NCBI RefSeq assembly: GCF_001028175.1
Contig: NZ_AEJF01000231.1
Coordinates: 1-58,483 of the forward strand
Direction: 5' to 3'
DNA length: 58,483 nucleotides
DNA from: Caballeronia mineralivorans PML1(12)
Lineage (GTDB): Bacteria; Pseudomonadota; Gammaproteobacteria; Burkholderiales; Burkholderiaceae
Shown piece by piece: positions 1 to 10,169 of the stretch (position 1 is the stretch's first letter; each line of letters begins with the position of its first letter). The notes beneath the pieces were generated by a model that saw only the letters and a program-made list of their open reading frames with translations, was not told the DNA's origin and searched no databases. A program made the position numbers and the translations under genes.

Positions 1-119
1 ATGCGTTCCAGATACGCGCTGGTCAGCGCTTCCGAGGTCATTGCCCCGCTGTCGAAAGCGGCCTGGATCTGGGCCACGGTCAGTTCAAGGACGTCGATAT
101 TTGCGCTGGTCGGGTTCAT
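1..119 (-). CDS. Amidase, N-terminal fragment (cut by window edge)
   Basis: Reading leftward from the ATG at 119, the first 39 codons give MNPTSANIDVLELTVAQIQA followed by a stretch ending TSAYLER. This is the typical start of amidase-signature enzymes, in which a helix around 'SxALTxAYLxRI' precedes the catalytic Ser-Ser-Lys domain, here outside the window. The gene lies 55 bases downstream of urtE on the same strand, so it is probably the last gene of the transporter operon. Such enzymes hydrolyse amides to ammonia plus the acid, which fits import of urea or short amides. Only the N-terminus is visible, so substrate and completeness cannot be judged. Confidence 0.7.
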   Translation of the reverse strand, partial: MNPTSANIDVLELTVAQIQAAFDSGAMTSEALTSAYLER

Positions 120-174
120 GGCGTACGAATCGGGCGAAGTGGAAAGGACGGGGCCGGTCTTGATCACGACAGTT

Positions 175-903
175 TCAAGCGATGCCCGCGAATTCGTCGA
201 GCATCGCCGGATCGCGAACGACCTCCGGTGGAATCTCGCGGGTCACGGCCCCCTTCTGCAAGATGAGGATCCGGTCGGATAGTGAGGCGATAAAATTCAG
301 GTTCTGTTCGACAAGCAGCACCGTTAGGCTGCGTTTATGCGCCACCCCTTTGAGGGTGTCCGCGATTTCATCGATGATTGACGGTTGAATGCCTTCCGTC
401 GGCTCGTCGAGCAGGACGATGCGCGGGCCACCGCACAGGCAGCGCGCGAGCGCGAGCAACTGCTGTTCGCCGCCCGACAAGGCGCCGCCCGGCCGGTCCA
501 GATACGCTTTCAGGCGTGGGAATAAGTCGAGTATTTCTGCAATGGTCTCGGCCTCGCTGCGAGTCGAAAGAAGACATCCGACGCGCAGGTTTTCCATCAC
601 GCTCAACGCCGGGAAAATCTCGCGGCCCTGCGGCACATAACCGATACCCGCCTTCGCTCGCGCTGTCGGCGAGAAACCGGTGATGTCCTGGCCATCGAAG
701 CGAACATGGCCGGACGTAGTGGGCAGATGGCCCGTCAAGGTCCGCAACAAGGTCGTCTTGCCCATCCCGTTGTGACCGAGGATGCCCACGTGCTCCCCCG
801 CTTGCACGGAAAAACTGACCTGGTTGAGAATAGGTATGCGGCCATAACCGGAGCACAGATGGCTGACTTCAAATAGCGTTCCGTTCGTATTGTTGCCGGT
901 CAT
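175..903 (-). CDS. urtE: Urea/amide-type ABC transporter ATPase UrtE
   Basis: This 242-residue ATPase of the branched-chain amino acid/urea importer class has Walker A GHNGMGKTT near residue 43, the signature LSGGEQQLLALARCL and Walker B IVLLDEPTEGIQPS. The segment GYVPQGREIFPALSV is characteristic of UrtE/LivF proteins. It would energise import at the inner membrane together with UrtD. Its ATG overlaps the urtD stop by four bases, which indicates translational coupling. The family assignment is firm. The exact substrate (urea, or a short amide such as formamide or acetamide) is inferred from the neighbouring amidase and binding protein. Confidence 0.88.
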   Translation of the reverse strand: MTGNNTNGTLFEVSHLCSGYGRIPILNQVSFSVQAGEHVGILGHNGMGKTTLLRTLTGHLPTTSGHVRFDGQDITGFSPTARAKAGIGYVPQGREIFPALSVMENLRVGCLLSTRSEAETIAEILDLFPRLKAYLDRPGGALSGGEQQLLALARCLCGGPRIVLLDEPTEGIQPSIIDEIADTLKGVAHKRSLTVLLVEQNLNFIASLSDRILILQKGAVTREIPPEVVRDPAMLDEFAGIA

Positions 904-1625
904 GCCGCCCTCCTGCCCAGATAGACGTCCTTGACCCGCTGGTCGGAGAGGACCGTTTCAACGGAACCTTCCACGAGCACCTCGCCCTGCGAAAAAACCG
1001 TCACGGTGCGGGCAATCATCCGGATAAATTGCATGTCGTGCTCAACCACCACGAGCGCCTGGGTCTTGTTGATTTCGCGAATCAGCTCGGCGGTGCGCAG
1101 CACTTCCTCGTGGTTCATGCCGGCGGCGGGTTCATCGAGGAGGATTAGTTCGGGTTCCTGTGCAAGCACCGTGGCGATCTCCACCCATTGCCGCTGACCA
1201 TGCGCCAACTGACCGACAATGCGGTCGGCGATCGTATCGAGTTGCAGGCGCGTCAGCGTCTCGTCGACAATCCGCTGGGCACGCGCCAGCGACTTGCGCC
1301 GTCCCGCCCCGATAAAGACATTCTCGCGCACGCTCAGGCCGTTGAAAACGTTCGGAACCTGGGTCTTGATGCCCACGCCGAGACGCGCGATCTGATGCGG
1401 ATTGCTGCCGGTGATATCGGTGTTGCGAAAATGAATGCTGCCTTCGCTTGGCCGCAACTGGCCCGTGAGCATCTTGAAGAAGGTGCTTTTGCCCGCGCCG
1501 TTGGGACCGATCAGGCAGCGCAATTCGACTTCTCCCAGGCTGAAGTCGACCGAGCGTACGGCGGTCACGCCGCCGAAGCGCATGGTGACGTTGCGTGCCT
1601 GGAGCAGCGGCGGTGTGCTGTTCAT
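900..1625 (-). CDS. urtD: Urea/amide-type ABC transporter ATPase UrtD
   Basis: From the ATG at 1625, which overlaps the urtC stop as ATGA, the protein has 241 residues. Walker A is GPNGAGKST near residue 38, the signature is the variant LAHGQRQWVEIA and Walker B is LILLDEPAAGMNHEE. A 'HGQ+QW' signature and 'GIKTQVPNVF' are typical of UrtD rather than LivG. The open frame extends upstream to 2156, but that part is out of frame with urtC and lies over it, so it was discarded. UrtD pairs with UrtE as the ATPase heterodimer driving the two permeases. Confidence 0.88.
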   Translation of the reverse strand: MNSTPPLLQARNVTMRFGGVTAVRSVDFSLGEVELRCLIGPNGAGKSTFFKMLTGQLRPSEGSIHFRNTDITGSNPHQIARLGVGIKTQVPNVFNGLSVRENVFIGAGRRKSLARAQRIVDETLTRLQLDTIADRIVGQLAHGQRQWVEIATVLAQEPELILLDEPAAGMNHEEVLRTAELIREINKTQALVVVEHDMQFIRMIARTVTVFSQGEVLVEGSVETVLSDQRVKDVYLGRRAA

Positions 1626-2674
1626 GAGCGGGACTCCTGCTCGCTGGCATTCGGTGTTTTCGCGGTTTTGGCACGCGGAGTGCGGCCGCTCGAACTCAGG
1701 CGAACGATCCAGGATCGCGCCACCGGCACCACGCCCTGCGGCACAAGCAGCACGAACGCCACCAGCACAATGCCGAGGCCGAGACTTGGATCGACGGTGT
1801 GCTGCGTGCCAGCCACGTTGATCAGATACTGAATGGCGACGGCGCCCAGAATCGGGCCGATCAACGTGCCCAGGCCACCGATCAGGACCGAGATGATCAC
1901 CTGGGCCGACATGGTCAGCGCGAACACGGTCGGGCTGATGAAACCGCCCCAGGTCGCGAACACAGCCCCTGCCGCACCGGCAATGCCCGCGCCGATCACA
2001 AATGACAGCAGCTTGTAGAGCCGCGGGTCGTAGCCGATCAACATGGCGCGCGTCTCGTTCTCGCGGATGGCAACAACCACCCGGCCGAAGCGCGACGCGA
2101 GTATCCACTTGAGAAACCCATACGCGACAATCAGCGTGCTCATGGCCACGTACCACACGCCAATCTGGTCCAGCGGCTCGTCCGGTTTTCCGGGGGGCGC
2201 GAACGGCGGGATCGCGGGAATTCCGTTGAAGCCGCCCAGCACCGCGTCGCCGATGTGATACTGGCTGCCTGACGTCGAGTTCATTAGTTCGAACAGGATC
2301 ACCGAGACCGTCAGCGTGATGACACCGACATAAGCGTCGCTGATGCGCCCGTAGAACATGAAGTAACCGAGCAGCGCGGCGAACAGCATGGGCACGACGA
2401 TGGCCAGCAGCGCAGCCATCTGCGTATTGCCGAGATTGATGGCGGCGATTGCATAGGTGTACGCGCCGATCCCGAGGAACGCAGCCTGCCCGAAGGACAT
2501 GATGCCCGCATATCCCCAGACGAACCCCTGGCTCAGGCCAAAGATGGCGACCGCCGCGAATAGCGTGGCCTGCATCACGCCGAACTCGCTCAGCACCTTC
2601 GGCACCGCGAACATGACGATGATGCTCAGGATGACAACGGTTTGCGCCCCGCCACTTGATCGAAGCAATTTCAT
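1622..2674 (-). CDS. urtC: Urea/amide-type ABC transporter permease UrtC
   Basis: This is a 350-residue inner-membrane permease of the LivM/UrtC family. About nine to ten hydrophobic segments span residues 10 to 315, and the motif GYAGIMSFGQAAFLGIGAY near residue 55 marks the family. The basic, serine-rich C-terminal tail (SSSGRTPRAKTAKTPN) is cytoplasmic. The start overlaps the urtB stop (ATGA), so the permeases are co-translated. Together with UrtB it forms the translocation channel for the substrate delivered by UrtA. Confidence 0.87.
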   Translation of the reverse strand: MKLLRSSGGAQTVVILSIIVMFAVPKVLSEFGVMQATLFAAVAIFGLSQGFVWGYAGIMSFGQAAFLGIGAYTYAIAAINLGNTQMAALLAIVVPMLFAALLGYFMFYGRISDAYVGVITLTVSVILFELMNSTSGSQYHIGDAVLGGFNGIPAIPPFAPPGKPDEPLDQIGVWYVAMSTLIVAYGFLKWILASRFGRVVVAIRENETRAMLIGYDPRLYKLLSFVIGAGIAGAAGAVFATWGGFISPTVFALTMSAQVIISVLIGGLGTLIGPILGAVAIQYLINVAGTQHTVDPSLGLGIVLVAFVLLVPQGVVPVARSWIVRLSSSGRTPRAKTAKTPNASEQESRS

Positions 2675-3537
2675 GAGCTGCGCCTCAGGAAACGGCCGGT
2701 AATGCCCTGCGGCAAGATACGGATCAACACGATCGCGGACGCTAGCAGCGCAATGTCTCCGATAACCGGCGTGGACAGGAACGACACGATCTCGTTGATG
2801 AAACCAAACAAGCCCGCAGCCAGCCCGGTACCCGCGATAATCGCCGGACCGCCGCCCAGCACCGTAATAAAGGCCTTCGCGATATAAGCGCCGCCCATGC
2901 CGGGCGACACGCCCGAGATGGGCGCGAGAACACCGCCGGCGAGACCGGCCAGCGCCGCGCCAAGAGCAAACGTCGCCATGTAGACAGCGGCGGGGCGCAC
3001 GCCCAGCGACGCGGACATGGCGGGGTTCTGCATGGTCGCGCGCAGGACGAGCCCGAAGCGGGTCTTGCGCAGCAACAACAGCAGCGAGCTCAGCACCACC
3101 ACGCCCACGCCGATGATCACGAGGCTATAGGCGCTCACGTGGTATTGCCCGATCGCGAAACTGCCGACCGGCATCTGCACCGACTTGACCACGTTGCCGA
3201 AGATGGACGTAATCAGGCCGATCAGCCCGAGGCTGATGCCCCAGGTGGCGAGCATGGTGTCCATCATCCGGCCGTACAGGAAGCGGATGATGGTGCGCTC
3301 GAGCACGAGTCCGATCAGGCCGACCACAAGCGGCGGCAGGATCAGCATCGACACCCAGATGTTGACGCCCGCCGTGCTGGCCGTCACCGCCGTATAAGCG
3401 CCGAGCATCATGAATTCGCCGTGGGCGAGATTGATGATCCGCATCATGCCGTAGATCACGCCCAACCCTATGGTGATCAGGGCGAGCGTGGCAATCCCGG
3501 TCAGGACATTGAAGGCCAGGAGGCCGGTCAGGTCCAT
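2671..3537 (-). CDS. urtB: Urea/amide-type ABC transporter permease UrtB
   Basis: This 288-residue permease resembles LivH/UrtB. It is strongly hydrophobic throughout, with the family motif GVIYGMMRIINLAHGEFMMLGAY beginning near residue 26 and an EAA-like loop near residue 190. The length matches the short form of UrtB, without the periplasmic N-terminal domain found in some cyanobacterial and rhizobial versions. It begins 11 bases after urtA. It forms the channel with UrtC. Confidence 0.86.
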   Translation of the reverse strand: MDLTGLLAFNVLTGIATLALITIGLGVIYGMMRIINLAHGEFMMLGAYTAVTASTAGVNIWVSMLILPPLVVGLIGLVLERTIIRFLYGRMMDTMLATWGISLGLIGLITSIFGNVVKSVQMPVGSFAIGQYHVSAYSLVIIGVGVVVLSSLLLLLRKTRFGLVLRATMQNPAMSASLGVRPAAVYMATFALGAALAGLAGGVLAPISGVSPGMGGAYIAKAFITVLGGGPAIIAGTGLAAGLFGFINEIVSFLSTPVIGDIALLASAIVLIRILPQGITGRFLRRSS

Positions 3538-3548
3538 AGTGACTCCGC

Positions 3549-4808
3549 TTAGACTTGAGGCATGAACTGCTTATTGGTGCGTGGCGACTTGATGAGATCG
3601 CAGGCGCCGCCCGTGTCCGACGGGAACTGGTTCGGGAAGGTCTGGAGAATCTCCCATACACGGTCCTTGGGGCGCGCCAGATAGGCGTTGCGGATGGTGT
3701 GGTGCGTCGCCGGGTCCATCTTCACGGTGCCTGAAGGCCCCTCGATGGAGATACCCGTCTCAAGCGCCGTCACGACCTTGGCCTGCTCGACCGAGCCGGC
3801 TTTCTTCACCGCTTCGGCCCACAACATGATCCCTTCATAGGTGGCCGTATCGAGTTCGCCCAGGTCTGTCAGGCTGGGCCCGTACTTGGCCTGCATGCCC
3901 TTGACGAAGGCATTTGCATTGAGGGTGCCAAGGTTGTTGTAGAAGCCGAAGCACGTGATGATGCCGTCGGTAGTGGCGGCGTCCATGGTGGTCAATTCGT
4001 CGCCGAGGCCGAACACGGTCGCGCCCACGGGAATCTTCGACTTCATGCCCGCTGCCGCCCATTGCCGGTAGAAACCGACGTGATTTGCCCCCACCAGTGC
4101 GGACAGCACCATGTCGGGCTTGGCTTCCTGGATGCGGCTGATGGTGGACGAGAAATTGGTGACGTCGAGCGGGAAGAAATCGGTGCTGACGACCGAGCCG
4201 CCGCCGTCCTTGACGAACTTGGTCATCCAGCTCGCGGTGATGTGGCCGTAGTTATAGTCCGCGGCAATGATGTAGACCTTCTTGCCCCAGTTCTTGAGCG
4301 CGTATTCAACAATATGATCGACGGTCTGCGCGGGCGTGGTGCCGGTGCAAAAGACATTGCGGTCGCACACGCCGCCCTCGTATTGCGTGTTGTAGAAAAA
4401 CAGGGTCTTGCTGCGATCGAAGATGGGCCGGATTGCTTCGCGCGAAGCCGATGTAATACCGCCCTGTATGACATCGACCTTGTCCTGGAAGACCAGTTGC
4501 TGCGCGTACTGCGTATAGAGCTGGATGCTGCTCTGGGTGTCGTAGGCGATCAGCTTGACCGGGCGTCCGAGCAAACCACCGTGGTCGTTGATCTGGCCGA
4601 CCGCGAATTCGGTGGCCTGGATCATGCGGCGGCCCTCGATACCGAGCGCGCCCGTGCCATCGAGCAGGCTGCCCAGCTTGATCGGCTCCGCAGCCGATGC
4701 GCTCCGGGTGACGTAGGGCCCCACCAGTGCCCCCACCGCCGCCGCTGCCCCGAACTTCAACGCTTTACGACGTGATCCAGATTCCATTGTCATCGATTCG
4801 CTCCGCAT
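3549..4808 (-). CDS. urtA: Periplasmic urea/amide-binding protein UrtA (Tat-type leader)
   Basis: This 419-residue substrate-binding protein of the UrtA/FmdD/AmiC group starts with SGSRRKALKFGAAAAVGALV, a twin-arginine export signal, followed by a cleavage region ending SASA. The mature part begins IKLGSLLDGTGALGIEGRR, as in UrtA-like proteins. Three in-frame ATGs lie within the first eight codons, so the exact start is uncertain. Being the first gene of the urtABCDE-amidase run, it should capture the substrate in the periplasm. The binding-pocket class (urea or aliphatic amides) is known for the family, but which one applies here cannot be settled from sequence alone. Confidence 0.86.
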   Translation of the reverse strand: MRSESMTMESGSRRKALKFGAAAAVGALVGPYVTRSASAAEPIKLGSLLDGTGALGIEGRRMIQATEFAVGQINDHGGLLGRPVKLIAYDTQSSIQLYTQYAQQLVFQDKVDVIQGGITSASREAIRPIFDRSKTLFFYNTQYEGGVCDRNVFCTGTTPAQTVDHIVEYALKNWGKKVYIIAADYNYGHITASWMTKFVKDGGGSVVSTDFFPLDVTNFSSTISRIQEAKPDMVLSALVGANHVGFYRQWAAAGMKSKIPVGATVFGLGDELTTMDAATTDGIITCFGFYNNLGTLNANAFVKGMQAKYGPSLTDLGELDTATYEGIMLWAEAVKKAGSVEQAKVVTALETGISIEGPSGTVKMDPATHHTIRNAYLARPKDRVWEILQTFPNQFPSDTGGACDLIKSPRTNKQFMPQV

Positions 4809-4959
4809 GCGAGTGTGTGATTTGACCGATTGCAGTGTAAGTTCTCAAAAAAGAAGCAATGCAAATGTCAAAAATCCACACAACGGGCAAAACAGTCATT
4901 CTCAATGTGAAGAATCGGGCAGTAAGCGGTCCTTTAGCAAGATGAAAGGAGGCAGCGCT

Positions 4960-6366
4960 TCAGGCGGCGCGGCGCGTACGGATCTCGGCTCCCTGCTCGG
5001 CCAGATCCCAGAAAAGGCCGGCCATGATCTGCAACGCCTGCCGTGCGACGCTGCCCAGCAGATGCTCGTCCGGGGCATGTTGCGAGCAGGCCGGATAAGA
5101 GTGCGGCACCCACAACGTGGGTAAGCCGAGCGTCTGCGCGAACACATCGTTCGGCAGCGAACCGCCCAGGTTCGGCAACAGCGCAGGCGACTCGCCAACC
5201 GTCGCTTCGATGGATGCCATGCCCCAGCGCACCCATGGATCATCGGGATCGAGCCGGGTCGCGTGCATCCGCGTGCCGTTCTCGGTGACATCGATATCGC
5301 TATAGCCAAGCGCGTCGAGATGCTCGCGCACATGCCGCAGGAAATTCTCGCTGTCGCTGCCGACCACATATCGCAACTGGCAAGCCGCAAATGCATAACC
5401 GGGGATTGCATTGATTGGCGCGTCCGGATTGCCGGTCTTGAACGCCAGCACTTCGAGTGCATTCCACCCGAACAGGCGCTCGACCGGCGTGAGACCCGGC
5501 TCGCCCCATTGTGGATCGACTTCAGGATCGTTCGGGCCGCCACCGACTTCGATCGATGTCAGGGCATCGCGCACGCTCGCCGGCAAAGACTCGGGCAACA
5601 GGCCCTTTACGAGAATCCGGCCGCGCTCATCGACCATTGACGCTATCGCGTTAGCGAGGCGAATGCCGGGACTGCGCAACAAGCCGCCCCAGTTGCCCGA
5701 ATGATGAGCGCCGTCGCGCAACTGGAGTTTCATCGTGAAGTTAAGGTTGCCGCGTGAACCGAGGAACAGCGTAGGACGCGAAGCCGAAACGCGTGGTCCG
5801 TCGGAGGCGATGAACACATCGGCTTTCAACGCGTCGCGATGCTGCGCGCAGACGGCGGCCAGCCCCGGCGAGCCGGTCTCCTCGCCCATCTCGAGGATGA
5901 CCTTGACGTTGAAGCCGAGCGTGCCGCCACGCGCTTCCAGAACCTGCGCGAGCGCGGCGATGTTGATGGTGTGCTGGCCCTTGTTGTCGGCCGTGCCGCG
6001 GCCATACCAGCGGTCGCCTTCGACCACGATCTTCCACGGCTCGCAGCCGGTGCGCCATTGTTCCGCGTAGCCCAGCACGACATCGCCGTGACCATAGGTC
6101 AGCACGGTCGGCGCAGCCGGATCTTCAATCCGCTCGGCGATCAGGAACGGGCTTTTGCCCGGCAACGGGTTATCGACGATCTGCCATGTAAAACCGAGCG
6201 CTTCGAGCTCCGGCACGATCTGCTCGGTCAGGTAGGCGTACAGCGCCGGCAGGCTCGTGGCCGACTGGCTCTCCGTGCGTTGCGCCACGCGCTGGTCCAG
6301 CACGCGCATGAATTGACCATCGTCGAAATAGGAAGTGGCCAGGTCGATGGCTCGGGTGCGACTCAT
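4960..6366 (-). CDS. M20-family metallopeptidase/dipeptidase
   Basis: The protein has 468 residues, with the di-zinc M20 pattern intact: YGHGDVV with His93, GRGTADNKGQ with the bridging Asp near 126, and EMGEETGS with the catalytic Glu pair near 160. A late His (HSYPACSQHAPDEH) completes the site. No signal peptide is present, so it should be cytoplasmic. It begins 45 bases after the last ABC ATPase gene of a peptide transporter and is probably in that operon, so it likely cleaves the imported dipeptide or N-substituted amino acid. M20 enzymes of this size act on dipeptides such as carnosine or on carbamoyl/acyl amino acids. The actual substrate is not evident. Confidence 0.85.
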   Translation of the reverse strand: MSRTRAIDLATSYFDDGQFMRVLDQRVAQRTESQSATSLPALYAYLTEQIVPELEALGFTWQIVDNPLPGKSPFLIAERIEDPAAPTVLTYGHGDVVLGYAEQWRTGCEPWKIVVEGDRWYGRGTADNKGQHTINIAALAQVLEARGGTLGFNVKVILEMGEETGSPGLAAVCAQHRDALKADVFIASDGPRVSASRPTLFLGSRGNLNFTMKLQLRDGAHHSGNWGGLLRSPGIRLANAIASMVDERGRILVKGLLPESLPASVRDALTSIEVGGGPNDPEVDPQWGEPGLTPVERLFGWNALEVLAFKTGNPDAPINAIPGYAFAACQLRYVVGSDSENFLRHVREHLDALGYSDIDVTENGTRMHATRLDPDDPWVRWGMASIEATVGESPALLPNLGGSLPNDVFAQTLGLPTLWVPHSYPACSQHAPDEHLLGSVARQALQIMAGLFWDLAEQGAEIRTRRAA

Positions 6367-6411
6367 CGGGTCGTGTCTCCGGTTGGGGTCAAGAAGAGGT
6401 TCAGGAAATAA

Positions 6412-7259
6412 TCAAAGCGGCGCCGGCTCGGGCAGGCCGAGACCGGGTTCGGGCGTCAGCACCGAGGACAGCAGCATCTGCGTGTACGGATGCTCGGGAT
6501 TCGAAAAAATCGCCTCGCGGCTTTTCTGCTCGACAATGCTGCCGCGATACATCACCGCGACGCGATCGGCCAGATGCTCGACCACGCCAAGGTCATGGCT
6601 GATGAACAAATAACTGAGACCGAACTCAGCCTTCAGATCGAGCAGCAGGTTGAGAATCTGCGCTTGCACGGAGACATCGAGCGCCGAGGTCGGTTCATCG
6701 CAGACCAGGATGCCCGGCCGCAGGATCAGCGCCCGCGCAGTCGCCACCCGCTGGCGCTGCCCGCCCGACAATTGATTCGGATACTGCTGGTGAGTGCGTT
6801 CGGGCATGCCGACGAGATCGAGCATCCGTTTGACTTCGGCGTTGCGTTCGGCCTGGCTTCCGCGCTTGTGCAGCATCAGCGGCAAGCCGACGATTTGCGC
6901 CACCGTCTTGCGTGGATTCAGCGATGAATAGGGATCCTGAAAGATTGGCTGAATACGCTGCGCCATCTGCAGCGACGCACGCGGATCGATCTGCTTGCCG
7001 TCGATCAGCACACTGCCCGCGCTCGGCGCGAGCAAGCCTAGCAACATCTTGGCGAGCGTGCTTTTACCGCAGCCGGACTCTCCCACGAGCCCGAGCGTCT
7101 CGCCGCGGTAAAGCCGCAACGAGACTTCGTTGACGGCCTGGAACGGGCGACCGGCCCGAAACAATCCGCCGCCAATCGAAAACGTCCGGCTGAGCGCGCA
7201 GAGTTCCAGCGCGATGTCCTGGCCGGCCATGGCAGGCGACGAGGAAGACATGACGGGTT

Positions 7260-7263
<4 letters not shown>
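6412..7263 (-). CDS. Peptide ABC transporter ATPase (DppF-like), short C-terminus
   Basis: The ATG at 7263 overlaps the stop of the preceding ATPase gene as ATGA and gives 283 residues. A longer upstream open frame to 7374 overlaps that gene and was rejected. Walker A is GESGCGKST near residue 55, the signature is LSGGQRQRVATARAL and Walker B is ILVCDEPTSALDVS. The protein ends soon after the EHPYTQMLL motif and lacks the Cys-containing C-terminal extension common in DppF/OppF. It should pair with the adjacent DppD-like protein to power peptide uptake. Confidence 0.87.
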
Positions 7264-8249
<986 letters not shown>

Positions 8250-8259
8250 GGTTCGATTC

Positions 8260-9168
8260 CTAGTTCCGGCCATCGGGTGCATTGAGATCGCGCAGACCGT
8301 CGCCGACCAGGTTGATCGCGAGGACCAGCACCGCGAGCGCGACGCCCGGAATCACGATGACCCACGGCTGGAAGAACATGTACGCCTTGCCTTCGGAAAT
8401 CATCAGCCCCCAGGACGGCATGGGCGGCGGCACGCCGAGCCCGAGAAACGACAGCGTGGCTTCGAGCAGGATCGCGTGAGCCATCTCGAGCGTCAGCACG
8501 ACAATCAGTGCACTCGCGATATTCGGCAGCAGTTCGCGCAGCAGGATGTATGAGGTCGAGGCACCGACCGCTTTGGCCGCCGCAATAAATTCAGCGTCAC
8601 GCAACTGCTGCGTGACCGAACGCGAGACCACAGCGAAGCGATCCCACAGCAGCAGACCAAGCAGCAGGATGACGGTCTTGAGCGAACCGCCGATCAGCGA
8701 GGACATTGCCAGCGCCACGAGCACGACCGGCATCGCGAGACGGGTGGTGATGATGTAGCTGATGAGCCCGTCGACCCGGCCGCCGAAGTAGCCCGCGAGC
8801 ACGCCGAGGGTCGTGCCGATCAAACCGGAGATGGTCGCGGCCGCCACGCCGATCAGCAGCGACACCCGCGCGCCGTAGAGCAGCCGGCTGAGATAGTCGC
8901 GCCCGAGCTTGTCGGTGCCGAGAATGTATTGCCAACTGCCGCGGGCACTCCAGACCGGCGGCACCAGACGGCGCGACAGGTCCTGCCCGTAGGGATCGTG
9001 AGGCGCGAGCAACGGCGCGAAGACCGCCGCCAGCAGGATCAGGCCGAGCAGCACCGCGCCGAGCGTCAGCCCATGCTGGCCCAGTACGCGGCGCAACATG
9101 CGTCGCCACGGCGGCATGGCAGCCGCGTCGAGGCGCAGCGCGGGCAGAATGCGGGTATCCGAGGTCAT
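8260..9168 (-). CDS. Peptide ABC transporter permease (DppC-like)
   Basis: This 302-residue permease has an N-terminal cytoplasmic tail, a first membrane helix (GLTLGAVLLGLILLAAVFAPLLAP near residues 33 to 57) and about five further helices. The BPD inner-membrane motif EFIAAAKAVGAS lies near residue 192. The DppC-type N-terminal domain (PHDPYGQDLSRRL) follows helix 1. It begins 9 bases after dppB. It provides half of the channel in the same peptide operon. Confidence 0.88.
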   Translation of the reverse strand: MTSDTRILPALRLDAAAMPPWRRMLRRVLGQHGLTLGAVLLGLILLAAVFAPLLAPHDPYGQDLSRRLVPPVWSARGSWQYILGTDKLGRDYLSRLLYGARVSLLIGVAAATISGLIGTTLGVLAGYFGGRVDGLISYIITTRLAMPVVLVALAMSSLIGGSLKTVILLLGLLLWDRFAVVSRSVTQQLRDAEFIAAAKAVGASTSYILLRELLPNIASALIVVLTLEMAHAILLEATLSFLGLGVPPPMPSWGLMISEGKAYMFFQPWVIVIPGVALAVLVLAINLVGDGLRDLNAPDGRN

Positions 9169-9177
9169 GGTGCTCTC

Positions 9178-10095
9178 CTAGCGGGTACGCATACGCGGAT
9201 CGAGCGCAGCGTTGGCGACATCGGCCACGAAGGTCAGCGCGATATAAAACATCGCGATGATCAGCACGACGGCCTGCACGACCGGGAAATCGTTGCGGGC
9301 GATGGCGTCCCACGCGAGCTGGCCGAGCCCTTGCAGCGAGAACACCGATTCGATCACGACCGACCCGCCCAGCATGAATCCGAGTTCGACCGCTGCCAGC
9401 GCGACGACCGGAATCAACGCGTTGCGCAACGCGTGCTTGAAGACCACGCGAGCGGGACTCAGGCCCTTGGCGCGCGCCGTGCGGATGTAATCGGCGCCGA
9501 GCACGTCGAGCATGCCGGCACGCGTGAGCCGCATCATCGCGGGGGTCGCGTAGTAACCGAGCGCGATAGCCGGCAGCACGAAGTTCTGCCAGCTCGAATT
9601 ACCCGCAACCGGCAGCCACTTCAGTCCCACCGAGAACACGAGGATCAGCGTGAGGCCGAACCAGAAACTCGGCATGGCCTGCCCGATCACGGCGATCAGC
9701 AACGCGAGCCGGTCGATCCATGAGTCGCGATACAGCGCGGCCAGCACGCCGAGCGGAATCGCCACGAACACGGCGATGGCCAGCGCAATGCCACCGAGCT
9801 TGAGCGTGATCGGCAGACGTTCGGCGACCAGGTCCATGACCGAGGACTGGAAGAAGAACGAGCGCCCGAAGTCGAGGTGAGCCGCGTGCCACAACCAGTC
9901 GATGTATTGGGAGGTGATCGGCCGGTTCAGTCCGTATTGGATCCGCAGCGCGTCAACCTGGGCGGCGGATGCTTCCGGCCCTGCGATCGAGGTCGCGAGA
10001 TCGCCGGAAAGATGCAGCAGCGCGAAACTGACGATCGACACGGTCAGCGCAACCGCGATCGCCAGCCCGAGACGGCGAAGAACGTAGGCGAGCAT
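9178..10095 (-). CDS. Peptide ABC transporter permease (DppB-like)
   Basis: This 305-residue permease begins MLAYVLRRLGLAIAVALTVS, the standard DppB start in which the first helix follows 'RR'. The periplasmic loop GLNRPITSQYIDWLWHAAHLDFGRS and the coupling motif DYIRTARAKGLS near residue 200 are family hallmarks. It begins 74 bases after the binding-protein gene on the same strand. It dimerises with the DppC-like permease to form the transport path. Confidence 0.88.
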   Translation of the reverse strand: MLAYVLRRLGLAIAVALTVSIVSFALLHLSGDLATSIAGPEASAAQVDALRIQYGLNRPITSQYIDWLWHAAHLDFGRSFFFQSSVMDLVAERLPITLKLGGIALAIAVFVAIPLGVLAALYRDSWIDRLALLIAVIGQAMPSFWFGLTLILVFSVGLKWLPVAGNSSWQNFVLPAIALGYYATPAMMRLTRAGMLDVLGADYIRTARAKGLSPARVVFKHALRNALIPVVALAAVELGFMLGGSVVIESVFSLQGLGQLAWDAIARNDFPVVQAVVLIIAMFYIALTFVADVANAALDPRMRTR

Positions 10096-10169
10096 GAGAG
10101 CTTCCTGGTTGATGAAGGCGGCGCAGAGGCGGCGTGAAACGACGCCGCCGCTGCGACCGTTGCCGCGTG

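Noticed and set aside
1626..2156. N-terminal extension of the UrtD frame
   Set aside because: It overlaps urtC in another frame and has low-complexity composition. The ATGA overlap at 1622-1625 is the natural start.
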